Source of the DNA: DATEPR01 sp963780635
GTDB lineage: Bacteria > Actinomycetota > Actinomycetes > Mycobacteriales > Pseudonocardiaceae
NCBI GenBank assembly: GCA_963780635.1
Contig: CAWACW010000015.1
Location: forward strand, 496,001-560,000
Direction of reading: 5' to 3'
DNA length: 64,000 nucleotides
Positions 27,213 to 35,864 of this stretch are shown here, one piece after another. Both the position numbers and the translations under genes were made by a program. The notes under the pieces were generated by a model. That model was not told where the DNA came from. It was given only the letters and a program-made list of their open reading frames with translations, and ran no database searches. Each line of letters starts with the position of its first letter. Position 1 is the first letter of the stretch.

Positions 27213-29096
27213 TGCGAGCCTGGCTCGCGCTCGTGCGTCCCGGACCGCTGTGGTGAGCGTGCCGATGTCGTAGGCGCCGTGATGGCGCCTGCCGTTGATG
27301 AAGAACGTGGGAGTGCCCGACACGCCACTCAGATCGGCGGTGTCGACATCCTCGGCGATGCGCGCGGCCGCCGCGTCGGTGCCCAGGTCGTGGGAGAACC
27401 GGTCGACATCCAGGCCCAGGTCCGTGGCGTAGCCGGTCAGGTCGTGCACGGTGAGCGCGTCCTGGTGTTCGAGCAACAGGTCGTGCATGGGCCAGAACGC
27501 GCCCTGCCGTGCCGCCGCCTCCACCGCCTCGGCGGCGAGCTGAGCGAAGGGATGCACGTCGGTCAGCGGTAGATGCCGCCACACGTAACGCACCTCACCC
27601 GAGCCGGTCAGCAGCTCCCGGACCACCGACTCGGCCAGCCCGCAATAGGGGCACTGGAAGTCGCCGTACTCGACGATCGTGACCGGCGCCTGCGCCGGGC
27701 CGCGCACATGGTCCCGATCCGGGTCCACGGGAGCCGCCAGATCGACGATGAGCGCCTCACCACCCAGCAGTAGCCGCTCACGCACCCGCGCGTGCAGCAG
27801 CGCGGTCACCCGGAACACCGCCCACGCCAGAGCCGAGGCCCCCAACGCGGCGGACAGCACACCGAGCTTGGCCTGTTCGAGTTGGACACCCTGGAACGCG
27901 AGCGAGGCGATCAGCAACGACACGGTGAAGCCGATCCCGGCGGCCGCGCCGGAGCCGGCGGCACCCGCCCAGCCCACCTGGGGACGCACCCGCCCTCCGC
28001 TCAGCCAGACCAGCAGCCAGGCACCCCCCACCGTGCCCAGCGGCTTGCCCACCACGTACGCGATCAGGATCCCCAGGGTGATCGGCGAGGTGTACGCGGT
28101 GCCCAGAAAGCTCCCGCTGACCGGGATGCCCGCGTTGGCCAGGGCGAACAGCGGCACGATCACGTAGCTGGTCCACGGGTGGAACACCTGCTGGAGCCGG
28201 TCGTTGGGCGAGATCGCCACCCGCACGCCCTCGCGCGCGGTCTGGGCCAACTCGGCCGTCGGCTGCTCACGGAAGAGCCGGAACAGGTCGCTGGCCTGTT
28301 CCAGGTCGCCACGCGCGGCCGGGTAGGCGTAGGTGAGCAGCCCGATCACCAGGCCGACCGACACCGGGTCGACACCGGATTCGAGTACCGCCACCCAGGC
28401 CCCCAGCCCGAGCAGGAAATATGCCGGGCCGTAGCGGACACGCCGCCAGCGCAACAGCAGGATCACCACCAGCAACCCGATGCCGGTCAGCAGTGCCGGC
28501 ACCTGGATCCGGCCGCTGTAGGCGAACGCGATGACACAGATCCCGACCAGGTCGTCCACGACCGACAGGGTCAGCAGATACGTCCGCACCCGGTCGGGCA
28601 GACCCCGCCCGACCAGGGCCAGCGCGCCCAGCGCGAACGCGGTGTCCGTGGTCATCGCCGTGCCCCAGCCGGCGGCCGAGGACCGGCCGGCGTTGATCAC
28701 CAGATAGATCCCCACCGGCACCAGCGTCCCGCCGACGCCGGCCAGCAGCGGCAACAGCAGCCTGGCGCGCTCGCGCAACTCCCCCATGTCGAATTCCCGG
28801 CGCGCCTCCAGGCCGACGACGAGGAAGAAGAACGTCATCAGCCCGGAGTTCACCCAGCCGCGCACATCCAGCGACACCTCGGCCTGCCCGACACGGACCA
28901 ACGTCGCGGTCGACCACACCGTCGCATACCCGGCCGGGGTGATGTTTGCCCAGGCCAGCGCCGCGACCGCGGCCGCGAGCAGCACCGCCGCGCTGCCCGT
29001 CTCGGTGCGCAGGAACTCCCGCAGGGGTGTCCGCAGACCCCGCGCCGGCGTGGTCCCCACTGACCCCGCCGGTCCGGGCACATCCGGTTCGGCCAT
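27207..29096 (-). CDS. nhaA: Na+/H+ antiporter NhaA fused to a DsbA/thioredoxin domain
   Basis: The product has 629 residues. The first 430 form NhaA, an inner-membrane exchanger of Na+ for H+. They include the helix with DTAFALGALALVGRGLP, the ion-site helix VVDDLVGICVIAFAYSG carrying the paired aspartates, and the GKPLGTVGGAWLLV segment. The last 185 residues are a DsbA-like thioredoxin domain with the active-site motif FQCPYCGLAE near residue 486 and the cis-Pro loop SGTPTFFING. This fusion is known from actinobacteria. The side on which the thioredoxin part faces, and its partner, are not established. Confidence 0.9.
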   Translation of the reverse strand: MAEPDVPGPAGSVGTTPARGLRTPLREFLRTETGSAAVLLAAAVAALAWANITPAGYATVWSTATLVRVGQAEVSLDVRGWVNSGLMTFFFLVVGLEARREFDMGELRERARLLLPLLAGVGGTLVPVGIYLVINAGRSSAAGWGTAMTTDTAFALGALALVGRGLPDRVRTYLLTLSVVDDLVGICVIAFAYSGRIQVPALLTGIGLLVVILLLRWRRVRYGPAYFLLGLGAWVAVLESGVDPVSVGLVIGLLTYAYPAARGDLEQASDLFRLFREQPTAELAQTAREGVRVAISPNDRLQQVFHPWTSYVIVPLFALANAGIPVSGSFLGTAYTSPITLGILIAYVVGKPLGTVGGAWLLVWLSGGRVRPQVGWAGAAGSGAAAGIGFTVSLLIASLAFQGVQLEQAKLGVLSAALGASALAWAVFRVTALLHARVRERLLLGGEALIVDLAAPVDPDRDHVRGPAQAPVTIVEYGDFQCPYCGLAESVVRELLTGSGEVRYVWRHLPLTDVHPFAQLAAEAVEAAARQGAFWPMHDLLLEHQDALTVHDLTGYATDLGLDVDRFSHDLGTDAAAARIAEDVDTADLSGVSGTPTFFINGRRHHGAYDIGTLTTAVRDARARARLAS

Positions 29097-29519
29097 GTCC
29101 GGATTCTCCCCGTCCGGAGCGTCCGCGGCTGTGTGTGTGATCGTCGCGGTCGCGACGCGGTCAGCCGGCGCTCGACACCGCCGATCAGTCCAGGGTGGTC
29201 AGCCGGGCGCTGAGCTTGCGCAGGCGGCCACGCGCGTTCGGGTCGTCGACGTAGCGTGCCGGGTTGGCGATCGTCATACGCGCCGTTGGCCACCTCCGCG
29301 ATCGGTGTGCACAGCTCGCGGCTCCAGCGACCGGCCCGCCGGTATGTGCGTACAGCCGCACCAGGTCCGTCCACGGGAGGGCGGCACCGCTGCCGTGGCC
29401 GGGCCCTGGCACTCCGGACGGGCGGCGGCGCCGGCCAACATCAGGATGTATCCGGCGCCGCGCTCCGAGACCCGGCTTCGGATCCGCAGTCGACACCCAC
29501 TCCACCAGCGGCGGACAGG
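29097..29519. other. region without assignable gene, probably decayed
   Basis: No complete gene is visible. The minus strand has coding-like composition in changing frames (for example LPWTDLVRLYAHTGGPVAGA near 29400 and ANPARYVDDPNARGRLRKL near 29220), which looks like the tail of a decayed gene, but I cannot name the family. Confidence 0.35.
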
Positions 29520-30015
29520 TCAGGTCGCCATCGCCCGCACGGTGGCGGCCAGTTCACGGTCCGGGCTGACGTTTCCGGCATACAGCGGCCCACAAGGTGT
29601 CGTGGCCAATCGAACGGCGAGATCACCAAGCCACTGGCGGGATCGGCGTCATGGTGGATCTCGGCGAGGCGCGCGAAATCGGTCATGACACCCACGACGC
29701 TGCGGTTCATCGTCACGCCCAGTCGGCTGGTCCCCATGTGCCGCCGCTCCTCGTCGATGATCACCGCAGGCACCTGGTAGGCGGTCAGCGCGGTGGCGAT
29801 CTGCCCGGCGATCCTGCTGGTCAGCGTCGACGCGGGCGCCAACGGCAGCGTGACGGGCGGCAATGTCGACTCGTTGACCAGCAACACGATCCGCGGGCGT
29901 CAGAACGGGTCCGTGGCATACCAAGGACCCAGCAGCGTGGTGCCACGCTCGTCCGGCGAAGCGGTCGAAGGGCCCGCCAGGCGCAGCAACTTCTTGGTGC
30001 ACGCACGATCAACAC
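29520..30015 (-). pseudogene. DUF6933-family protein, inactivated
   Basis: Stitched across frames, the sequence follows DUF6933: VLIVRA from GTG 30015, then TKKLLRLAG, DERGTTLLGPWYAT, RIVLLVNESTLPPVTLPLAP, IIDEERRHMGTSRLGVTMNRSVVGVMTDFA, and LRLATTPCGPLY-type ending with NVSPDRELAATVRAMAT. Three lesions are visible: a one-base loss near 30000, an in-frame TGA at 29900-29902 where relatives have Trp (PF-stop-RPRIV), and a frameshift near 29635. Intact members are about 160-170 residues of unknown function. Confidence 0.75.
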
Positions 30016-30114
30016 GCGGCCCACCTGCCCTCACCGACATCGCGGCACGCGACCACGTCCCACGGTCTCGGCCAGGTCGAGTCGCTGTCGGACTGACGGA
30101 TACGCTCACACCCC

Positions 30115-30489
30115 ATGGCAAGGAGTACCCAAAGGTCGGTGACGCCGCTGACCGGTCGGTGGCGGATCGTGGAGATGGACATGTGGGACCGCGACGCCAT
30201 CGATCTCGTCGAACCTGGCTTCATCGAGTTCGACACGGACGGAACCGGCCAGTTCGGCTTCATCGCCGTCCTCGGCTGGATGGACTGGCGCCGCGTCGAA
30301 CGCGACGGCCGCACCGTCGTCGAGTTCAGCTGGGCAGGCGAGGACGAAGGCGACCAGGTCAGCGGCCGTGGCTGGGCCACTCTCACCGACGATGCGACGC
30401 TGGAGGGACACCTGTTCTTCCACATGGGCGACGACTCCGGCTTCCGGGCGACCCCTTTCACCGAGGCTGACCGGCGGGACGCACGATGA
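30115..30489 (+). CDS. uncharacterised small acidic protein
   Basis: This 124-residue cytoplasmic protein has no signal or helix of the membrane type. The pattern is of beta strands: LTGRWRIVEMDMWDRDAIDLVEPGFIEFD, GTGQFGFIAVLGWMDWR, VEFSWAGEDEGDQVSGRGWATL, and LEGHLFFHMGDDSGF, a layout seen in many short bacterial proteins of unknown function. The stop overlaps the next start by four bases (ATGA), so the two are translated together. I know no function for the family. Confidence 0.7.
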   Translation: MARSTQRSVTPLTGRWRIVEMDMWDRDAIDLVEPGFIEFDTDGTGQFGFIAVLGWMDWRRVERDGRTVVEFSWAGEDEGDQVSGRGWATLTDDATLEGHLFFHMGDDSGFRATPFTEADRRDAR

Positions 30490-31646
30490 GCGAGTACCAG
30501 TACTACGAATTCATCGCCCTCGACCGCCCACTGGACGAGCACCAGCAGGCCGAGGTGCGTGCCCTGTCCACCCGCGCGACGATCACTGCCACCACTTTCG
30601 TCAACGAGTACCACTGGGGCGACTTCCGGGGCGATCCGCGTCGGATGATGGAGCGCTACTACGACGCGCACCTGTATCTGGCCAACTGGGGCACCCACCG
30701 GATCATGCTCCGCCTACCCCGCACCATCCTCGACATCGATGTAGTTGAGGACTACAGCGTCGGCGACGAGATCACCGCCTGGACCGAAGGCGAGTCACTG
30801 CTGCTCGCCCTGACCAGCGAGGACGAATCCAGCGATCTCGACTACGACTCCGGACCACTGCTGGCAGGCATCGTCGGCATCCGCACCGAACTCGCCACCG
30901 GCGATCTCCGACCGCTGTACCTGGCCTGGCTGGCCGCCTACGGCGCCTGGGAACGGGACGAGGACGCATTCGACCGCGACGCCGACGACGACCTCGAACC
31001 ACCCGTGCCGCCCGGACTGGCCACACTCACCGCATCGCAACGTGCATTGGCTGATTTCCTCCGCGTCGACCACGACCTGCTCGCCGTCGCAGCCCAGACC
31101 AGCCCACCCCTCGACCACACCACCGACGACCTCGGCCAACTCGCCACCTGGGTGACCAGGCTGCCTCCGTCCGAGAAGGACAGTCTGCTGCTGCGCGTCC
31201 TCGACAATCACACCGCGACAGTGCGGATGGAGATGCTCCGCCGTTTCCGCGACGACCACCCCGGGAACATCGCCGACCAACCGCGCCGGACCGTGGCCGA
31301 TCTGCTCGACGGCGCGGCACGTCGACGATCCGATCGTGAACGCACGGCAGCCGTCCGCCGTGCCGAGGAGGAGGCGCGCCGAGCGAAGACACGCGTGCTG
31401 GCTCGGGAACGACGGCTCGACGAGCTGGCCGAGGACGAGGAAGCCTCGTGGTCACGCGTTGACGCATTGATCGCCACCCGCAAACCGGGTGATTACGACG
31501 CGGCCGTCGCCGTGCTCACCGAGCTGCGGGCACTGGCCGAACGCGAGGGCCATGGCAGCACCTTCGCTCAGCGCAGCGCCGCACTGCGTCACACGCACGC
31601 GCGCAAACCCAGCCTCATCGAACGCCTCGACCGTGCACGCGTGTGA
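30486..31646 (+). CDS. uncharacterised protein with C-terminal coiled coil
   Basis: This 386-residue protein belongs to a conserved actinobacterial group. The start MSEYQYYEFIALDRPL is characteristic, followed by RALSTRATITATTFVNEYHWGDFRG and YYDAHLYLANWGTHRIMLRLP. The C-terminal third (about residues 275-330) is rich in Arg, Glu and Ala and should form a coiled coil. No catalytic motif is visible. Relatives often occur as the partner of SWIM-type zinc-finger proteins, which are absent here. It is coupled to the preceding small gene. Confidence 0.75.
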   Translation: MSEYQYYEFIALDRPLDEHQQAEVRALSTRATITATTFVNEYHWGDFRGDPRRMMERYYDAHLYLANWGTHRIMLRLPRTILDIDVVEDYSVGDEITAWTEGESLLLALTSEDESSDLDYDSGPLLAGIVGIRTELATGDLRPLYLAWLAAYGAWERDEDAFDRDADDDLEPPVPPGLATLTASQRALADFLRVDHDLLAVAAQTSPPLDHTTDDLGQLATWVTRLPPSEKDSLLLRVLDNHTATVRMEMLRRFRDDHPGNIADQPRRTVADLLDGAARRRSDRERTAAVRRAEEEARRAKTRVLARERRLDELAEDEEASWSRVDALIATRKPGDYDAAVAVLTELRALAEREGHGSTFAQRSAALRHTHARKPSLIERLDRARV

Positions 31647-31776
31647 CCGTCGCCACGAAACCCTGAGGTAGCGCGGCGGGACGCGTGCTTTGCGACCTGG
31701 TGACCACGCATCGGCGCAGCGCGGTGCCGAACTCCCGGACGCCTGGACAAGCAGGGCTGCAGGGCCGGTCCCGGGG

Positions 31777-32238
31777 TCAGTATTCGTTCTTGATGACGAA
31801 GTAGGAGCCTCGTATGGTTCCGGCCAGCTTCGACTTCTGCCGAGCGAACTTGAACGAGGCGAGTTCCGCGGGGATGTCCATCCCGTCGGAGAGCTTGAAC
31901 CCGACCGCCCGTTTCCCGAGGTCGTCGATGGTGTACATCACGTTGATCGACAGACCGTTCTCGTAGAAGACGTAGGCGATCCGAATGTCCTCCACCTGGA
32001 ACGCGGTCGCCTCGAGCGGGCGAGAGGAGATGACGATGCCGCGTTCTTCCTTGAGGATCCGGTTCACCCAGTCGATGGTCGACGTAGCGTTGCTCGCGGG
32101 CTCGACGGTGAAGACGTGGCTGTACTTGTTCTTGAAGTACCGGGCCTCGTTCGCCCGCAGGCCGGCGAGCGCGGCCGCGCTCGGCGACGACTCCAGGCCG
32201 ACGGTCGATACGGTGTCGAAGTCCACGACATAGGGCAT
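31777..32238 (-). CDS. conserved protein of unknown function
   Basis: This protein has 153 residues and starts at ATG 32238, with GGAGG 8 bases upstream. It is soluble, without a signal peptide. Notable segments are MPYVVDFDTVSTVGLESSPSAAALAGL, ARYFKNKYSHVFTVEP, WVNRILKEERGIVISSRPLE, and a C-terminal KLAGTIRGSYFVIKNEY. The alternating pattern suggests an alpha/beta fold. I do not recognise the family. It stands alone in the decayed region with a good ribosome binding site, so it is probably expressed. Confidence 0.6.
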   Translation of the reverse strand: MPYVVDFDTVSTVGLESSPSAAALAGLRANEARYFKNKYSHVFTVEPASNATSTIDWVNRILKEERGIVISSRPLEATAFQVEDIRIAYVFYENGLSINVMYTIDDLGKRAVGFKLSDGMDIPAELASFKFARQKSKLAGTIRGSYFVIKNEY

Positions 32239-32542
32239 GGCGAATTCCTCCGCATGTGTGTCCGGTCGGTGGAGTCGGAGTTCTTCCACCGAGAGTCGAA
32301 CTCAGCGTATGCGCTGGTAGCGAAGGCAGACGACCCGGGAGCTCAGGGCCCGGGACTCCGTCAGCCGCGGGTCGATGGGTGCCTTCAGCAGAATTCGACC
32401 GCCGCCCGCCGCACCGCGCTGAACTCGACGACCGGCCCTACGCCAACACCGATCTCCTGTTCATCCAGGGCCACTTGCCCCTCCTGGCCGAGTCGGTCCA
32501 CTGTAGATAGTGTGACGGAGACGCGGACAGTCAGGAAGGGAT
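32239..32542. other. intergenic region, no gene recognised
   Basis: About 300 bases separate the unknown gene and the MmpS-like gene. A short plus-strand stretch near 32390-32505 reads DDRPYANTDLLFIQGHLPLLAE, which looks coding but has no start or family I can name, so it is left unassigned. Confidence 0.35.
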
Positions 32543-32965
32543 TCAGCCAGAGCAGGTGGCAATCACGTAGGCGCCACTGGACGTGGTCGTCGACACAACC
32601 TTCCCGTTCTCCGTGATCTTGCAGGTGACCGAGCCCGTAGCGCCCTTGTTCTGGACCTCCAGGGACGCACCGATCAGACCAGCGCCCATGTCCACTGTGG
32701 TAGACCACGGCAGGGTGATGTCCTGCTGCGCCTGCCCCAAGTTGTCGTCTTTCACGTAGTCCACGCTCGCCGACGCCGCGGACCCGGACACCGAGTACAC
32801 CACAGCGTGGCTACTGGATGAGTCCGTGTTGGACGTGCCCGAATCACCCGACGAGCCACCGCCACCGGTCGTCGAACACGACACCGCGAGGATGACAACC
32901 AGCACGCCGACGATCAGGGCACCCAGGCCGCGGACGCGCTTCTTTCTGGCAGGGTTGGTACTCAT
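32543..32965 (-). CDS. MmpS-like exported lipoprotein
   Basis: This protein has 140 residues. The start at 32965 has GGGGAG 7 bases upstream. One N-terminal hydrophobic segment (GLGALIVGVLVVILAVSCS) ends in a lipobox-like LAVSCS. A Gly/Ser linker follows, then a beta domain of the MmpS type: VVYSVSGSAASASVDYV, ITLPWSTTVDMGAG, LIGASLEVQNKGATGSVTCKITENGKVV, and a Cys near the end that could pair with that in VTCKI. MmpS proteins assist RND exporters in mycobacteria; no MmpL is encoded here, so the partner is unknown. Confidence 0.78.
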   Translation of the reverse strand: MSTNPARKKRVRGLGALIVGVLVVILAVSCSTTGGGGSSGDSGTSNTDSSSSHAVVYSVSGSAASASVDYVKDDNLGQAQQDITLPWSTTVDMGAGLIGASLEVQNKGATGSVTCKITENGKVVSTTTSSGAYVIATCSG

Positions 32966-33140
32966 GACAGCTCTCCCCAGTTGAGTTTCTGCCTGGTGTT
33001 TCGAGTGGACGGTGCCGCCCGTTAACAGGGTCAAGTTCGCGTCACTCTTGTGGGTCTGAGGCGGTGTCACGGGCGATGCCGAGGCATCGCGCTGTGCCGC
33101 GCTTGATCGCCACCCGACAACAGCCCCGGAGCAGACGACC

Positions 33141-33330
33141 GCTCCAGGGCCTACGGGAGTTGATGGCGCGGATCGGTCATACGAGCACACGGACGGCCAT
33201 GATCTAGCGGCACGCCGGCCGCGACCGAGATCACGCGATCGCAGCAGCGCTCGACGCACTCATTGTGAACGCTCGGACGACGCAACGGCCCGAGCTGGCA
33301 CGACCGAGTGTCTACACCGAAAATGCCTGA
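33141..33330 (+). pseudogene. tyrosine recombinase (integrase) C-terminal remnant, catalytic Tyr codon now TAG
   Basis: The plus strand reads LRELMARIGHTSTRTAMI, stop, then RHAGRDRDHAIAAALDALI, and ends at TGA 33328. This is the last segment of a phage-type integrase, in which the family has ...MARxGHSSxRAAxIYQHAxxxRDxAIAxALDxLI. The codon at 33205-33207, where the catalytic Tyr should be, is TAG. The upstream catalytic domain is missing. It lies next to the 3' end of tRNA-Ala, the usual place of an integrase gene in an element that inserted there. Confidence 0.75.
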
Positions 33331-33374
33331 GGCCCTGGTCGCGCCACACGTGCGCTGACCAGGGCCTCAGGCAT
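33323..33374. terminator. 18-bp perfect hairpin downstream of tRNA-Ala
   Basis: ATGCCTGAGGCCCTGGTC (33323-33340) pairs perfectly with GACCAGGGCCTCAGGCAT (33357-33374) across a 16-base loop. On the minus strand it is followed by TTTT-type bases, so it should terminate the tRNA transcript 12 bases after its end. It overlaps the stop of the integrase remnant. Confidence 0.8.
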
Positions 33375-33386
33375 TGCTGAAAGGCG

Positions 33387-33459
33387 TGGAGCTGAGGGGA
33401 TTCGAACCCCTGACCCCCACACTGCCAGTGTGGTGCGCTACCAACTGCGCTACAGCCCC
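33387..33459 (-). tRNA. tRNA-Ala (anticodon GGC)
   Basis: The 73-base cloverleaf reads GGGGCTGTAGCGCAGTTGG at the 5' end, has an anticodon arm CACACTGGCAGTGTG with GGC at the decoding position, the T arm GGGGTTCGAATCCCC, and a 7-bp acceptor stem (GGGGCTG / CAGCTCC) with discriminator A. CCA is not encoded. It reads Ala codons GCC/GCU. It is flanked downstream by a perfect hairpin and an integrase remnant. Confidence 0.97.
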
Positions 33460-33573
33460 GCACGCTGGAGTTAACTCCACGCGGTGTGAGCAGTACGGTA
33501 CCTGACGCGCGGCGGCACACGAAATCCGGGGGGCGCTGCCGGAGCGTGATCGGGCCAGGACAGAGGGTGTGAA

Positions 33574-34911
33574 ATGAAGGTGACCGAGCCGGACTACGTC
33601 GTCCCGCTGACCGAGCCCGACGCCGAGGGCATCGCCCCGGAGCGACGCCGGATCGTGCAGGAACGGCGGTTGCGGGCGTTGGTGGACCGGTTGCTGTCGG
33701 CGAACGGGCTGCAGGCCGCGCGGCTGCGGGATGCCGGGATCACCTCGGGCGTCGAGGTGGATCTGGCTGAGCTCGCGAAGCTGCCGATGGTCACCAAGGC
33801 CGATCTGTGGCGGACCTACCCGGAAGGCCTGCGTGCGGTCGACGACGACCAGATCGTGTGCGTCCACGGGTCGTCCGGCACCGGTGGCCGGCCGACGCTG
33901 GTGCCTTACACCGCGCAGGACATCGACATCTGGGCCCAGGTGATGGCCCGCGCCCTCGGCGGAGCAGGCGCGACCCGGCGGAGCCTGGTGCACAACGCGT
34001 ACGGCTACGGGTTGTTCACCGGCGGACTTGGCGTGCACCACGGCGCGATGCGGCTCGGCGCGACCGTGCTGCCGATCTCCGGCGGCATGACCGACCGGCA
34101 GGTCACGCTGATCGCGGATCTGCGCCCGGACATCCTGACCTGCACCCCGTCCTACGCGGTGCACCTGGGCGAGGCGATGCGCGCGGCCGGTGTCGAGCCG
34201 ACGTCGTTGCGCGCCGGGATCTTCGGAGCCGAGCCGTGGACGGACAGCCTGCGCGCGCAGCTGGAGCGACTGCTGGGCATCCGGGCGCTGGACATCTATG
34301 GCCTGTCCGAGATCATCGGGCCGGGCGTCGCGTGCGAGTCGCTGGACTCCGACGGGCTGCTCAACGTGGCCGAGGACCACTTCTATGTCGAGGCCGTCGA
34401 CACGGCAGGCACGCCGGTACCGGACGGGACGCCCGGTGAGCTGGTGTTCACCACACTGACCAAGACCGGTATGCCGCTGCTGCGCTACCGCACGGGTGAC
34501 GTGGCCGCGCTGGCCGACCCGCTGCCCGGCTCGCCGCGCACGCTGCGGCGGATGACCAAGATCCTCGGCCGCGTGGACGACATGCTGGTGATCCGGGGCG
34601 TCAACGTCTACCCGACCGAGATCGAGGCCGTGCTGCTGGCCGATCCGCGGGTCAGCCCGCACTATCTGCTGGTCGAGGACCGCAGGGAGGTCAGCAGGCC
34701 GGAGCTGCGGATCGCCGTCGAGCACAGTGACGCCCACGGCGACGGTGACGTGCTGCGCCGCGACCTGGAGCACGCCCTGCGGGAACGCCTCGCGGTCGGC
34801 TGCGTGGTGCGGGTGCTGCCCGCGGGCGGGGTACCGAGGACCGAGACCGGCAAAGCTCGGCGGCTCGCCCGCTGGTCCGCGGGAGAGCCGCCGATCGACG
34901 GTCTGGTCTAG
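33574..34911 (+). CDS. phenylacetate-CoA ligase-like AMP-binding enzyme
   Basis: This 445-residue adenylate-forming enzyme activates a carboxylic acid with ATP and joins it to CoA. It shows the P-loop VHGSSGTGGRPTLVPY near residue 99, YGLSEIIGPG near 243, the ribose-binding YRTGD near 306, the hinge GRVDDMLVIRGVNVYP near 333, and a PaaK-type C-terminal domain. The PaaK family uses phenylacetate, but the substrate cannot be read from the sequence. No other paa genes are nearby. It converges on the DsbA-like gene across a terminator. Confidence 0.85.
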   Translation: MKVTEPDYVVPLTEPDAEGIAPERRRIVQERRLRALVDRLLSANGLQAARLRDAGITSGVEVDLAELAKLPMVTKADLWRTYPEGLRAVDDDQIVCVHGSSGTGGRPTLVPYTAQDIDIWAQVMARALGGAGATRRSLVHNAYGYGLFTGGLGVHHGAMRLGATVLPISGGMTDRQVTLIADLRPDILTCTPSYAVHLGEAMRAAGVEPTSLRAGIFGAEPWTDSLRAQLERLLGIRALDIYGLSEIIGPGVACESLDSDGLLNVAEDHFYVEAVDTAGTPVPDGTPGELVFTTLTKTGMPLLRYRTGDVAALADPLPGSPRTLRRMTKILGRVDDMLVIRGVNVYPTEIEAVLLADPRVSPHYLLVEDRREVSRPELRIAVEHSDAHGDGDVLRRDLEHALRERLAVGCVVRVLPAGGVPRTETGKARRLARWSAGEPPIDGLV

Positions 34912-34917
34912 TGGTGT

Positions 34918-34945
34918 GTCCGGTAACCGGTTGGGGTTACCGGAC
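34918..34945. terminator. bidirectional hairpin between convergent genes
   Basis: GTCCGGTAACC (34918-34928) pairs with GGTTACCGGAC (34935-34945) around a 6-base loop, directly between the two stop codons. Confidence 0.8.
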
Positions 34946-34955
34946 GCGCCAGCCA

Positions 34956-35864
34956 CTAACTGCTCGGGTAGGCGTTCTTCACCAGGCTGTTCAGCCAGCC
35001 GGTGTCGGCCTGCCAGTTGATGACCTTGTTGTTCGCCACGATCGTCGGCGTGCCGAACGACGTGCCCTGCGAGCTGGTCTGGAAGATCGCCTTGTCGTTC
35101 TCGGCCGCGGTCAGGTTCGCCTGGATCTGCTTGTCGTAGGTCTTGTTGTTCACCAGGCTGGTGAACTGGCCGCCGTTGACGCCGAGCCGGTTGGCGAGGC
35201 TGGTCAGCTGGGCCTGCGTCCAGCCGGGACCGTTCTCCTCGGGCTGCTTCTGGTAGAGGCTGTAGTGGTAGTCCATGAACTTGGCCGGCGCCACGGTCGC
35301 CACGGCCAGCGCGGTGTTCGCGGCCATCGTCGAGTAGCCGGCGGGCACCGAACTGTTGTCCAGCAGGTTGATCATGTGATAGCGGACCTGCACCGTGCCC
35401 GCCTGCAACTGCTTGGCGATGTTCGGGAAGTTCTGCGACTCGAAGTCACCGCAGATCGGGCAGAGGAAGTCCTCGTACGCGTCGACGGTGACCTTCGCCG
35501 TGGGCTTACCGACCAGCACGGTCGCGTTCGCCTTGTCCAGCGTGGCCGGGTACTGCGCGGAGCCGCTCACGGTCTTCGCCGGGAGCACCGTCTCCGCCGC
35601 GGCCGCGGTCTTGTGGTGGGAGTACAGCACGCCGCCGATGACGGCCGCCGCCACCACCACGACCACCACGACACCGGCGATGATCTTGGTGAGGTCCTTT
35701 TTGGTCCCGCGGGCCGCCGCGACCGCCTTCGCGCCCTGCTTCTGTTTGGCCGCCGAGGACTGATTCCGCTTCGCGCCCGAGGACTGGTTCCGCTGCGCGG
35801 TCGCTGCCGGGGACTGCCGCTGCTTCTGCTTGCGATTCGTACGTTGGGCGCCGCCCACGATCAT
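34956..35864 (-). CDS. membrane-anchored DsbA-family thiol-disulfide protein
   Basis: This 302-residue protein has a cytoplasmic basic, Gln-rich N-terminus (about residues 1-65, QRTNRKQKQRQSP type), one transmembrane helix (KIIAGVVVVVVVAAAVIGGVLY) and an outer DsbA-like domain. The active site is YEDFLCPICGDFE near residue 140, and a cis-Pro loop (SFGTPTIVANN) lies near the end. It probably helps oxidise or isomerise disulfides in exported proteins. Its ATG overlaps the stop of the MauE-like gene, so the two act in one operon, MauE supplying or receiving electrons (inference). Confidence 0.87.
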   Translation of the reverse strand: MIVGGAQRTNRKQKQRQSPAATAQRNQSSGAKRNQSSAAKQKQGAKAVAAARGTKKDLTKIIAGVVVVVVVAAAVIGGVLYSHHKTAAAAETVLPAKTVSGSAQYPATLDKANATVLVGKPTAKVTVDAYEDFLCPICGDFESQNFPNIAKQLQAGTVQVRYHMINLLDNSSVPAGYSTMAANTALAVATVAPAKFMDYHYSLYQKQPEENGPGWTQAQLTSLANRLGVNGGQFTSLVNNKTYDKQIQANLTAAENDKAIFQTSSQGTSFGTPTIVANNKVINWQADTGWLNSLVKNAYPSS

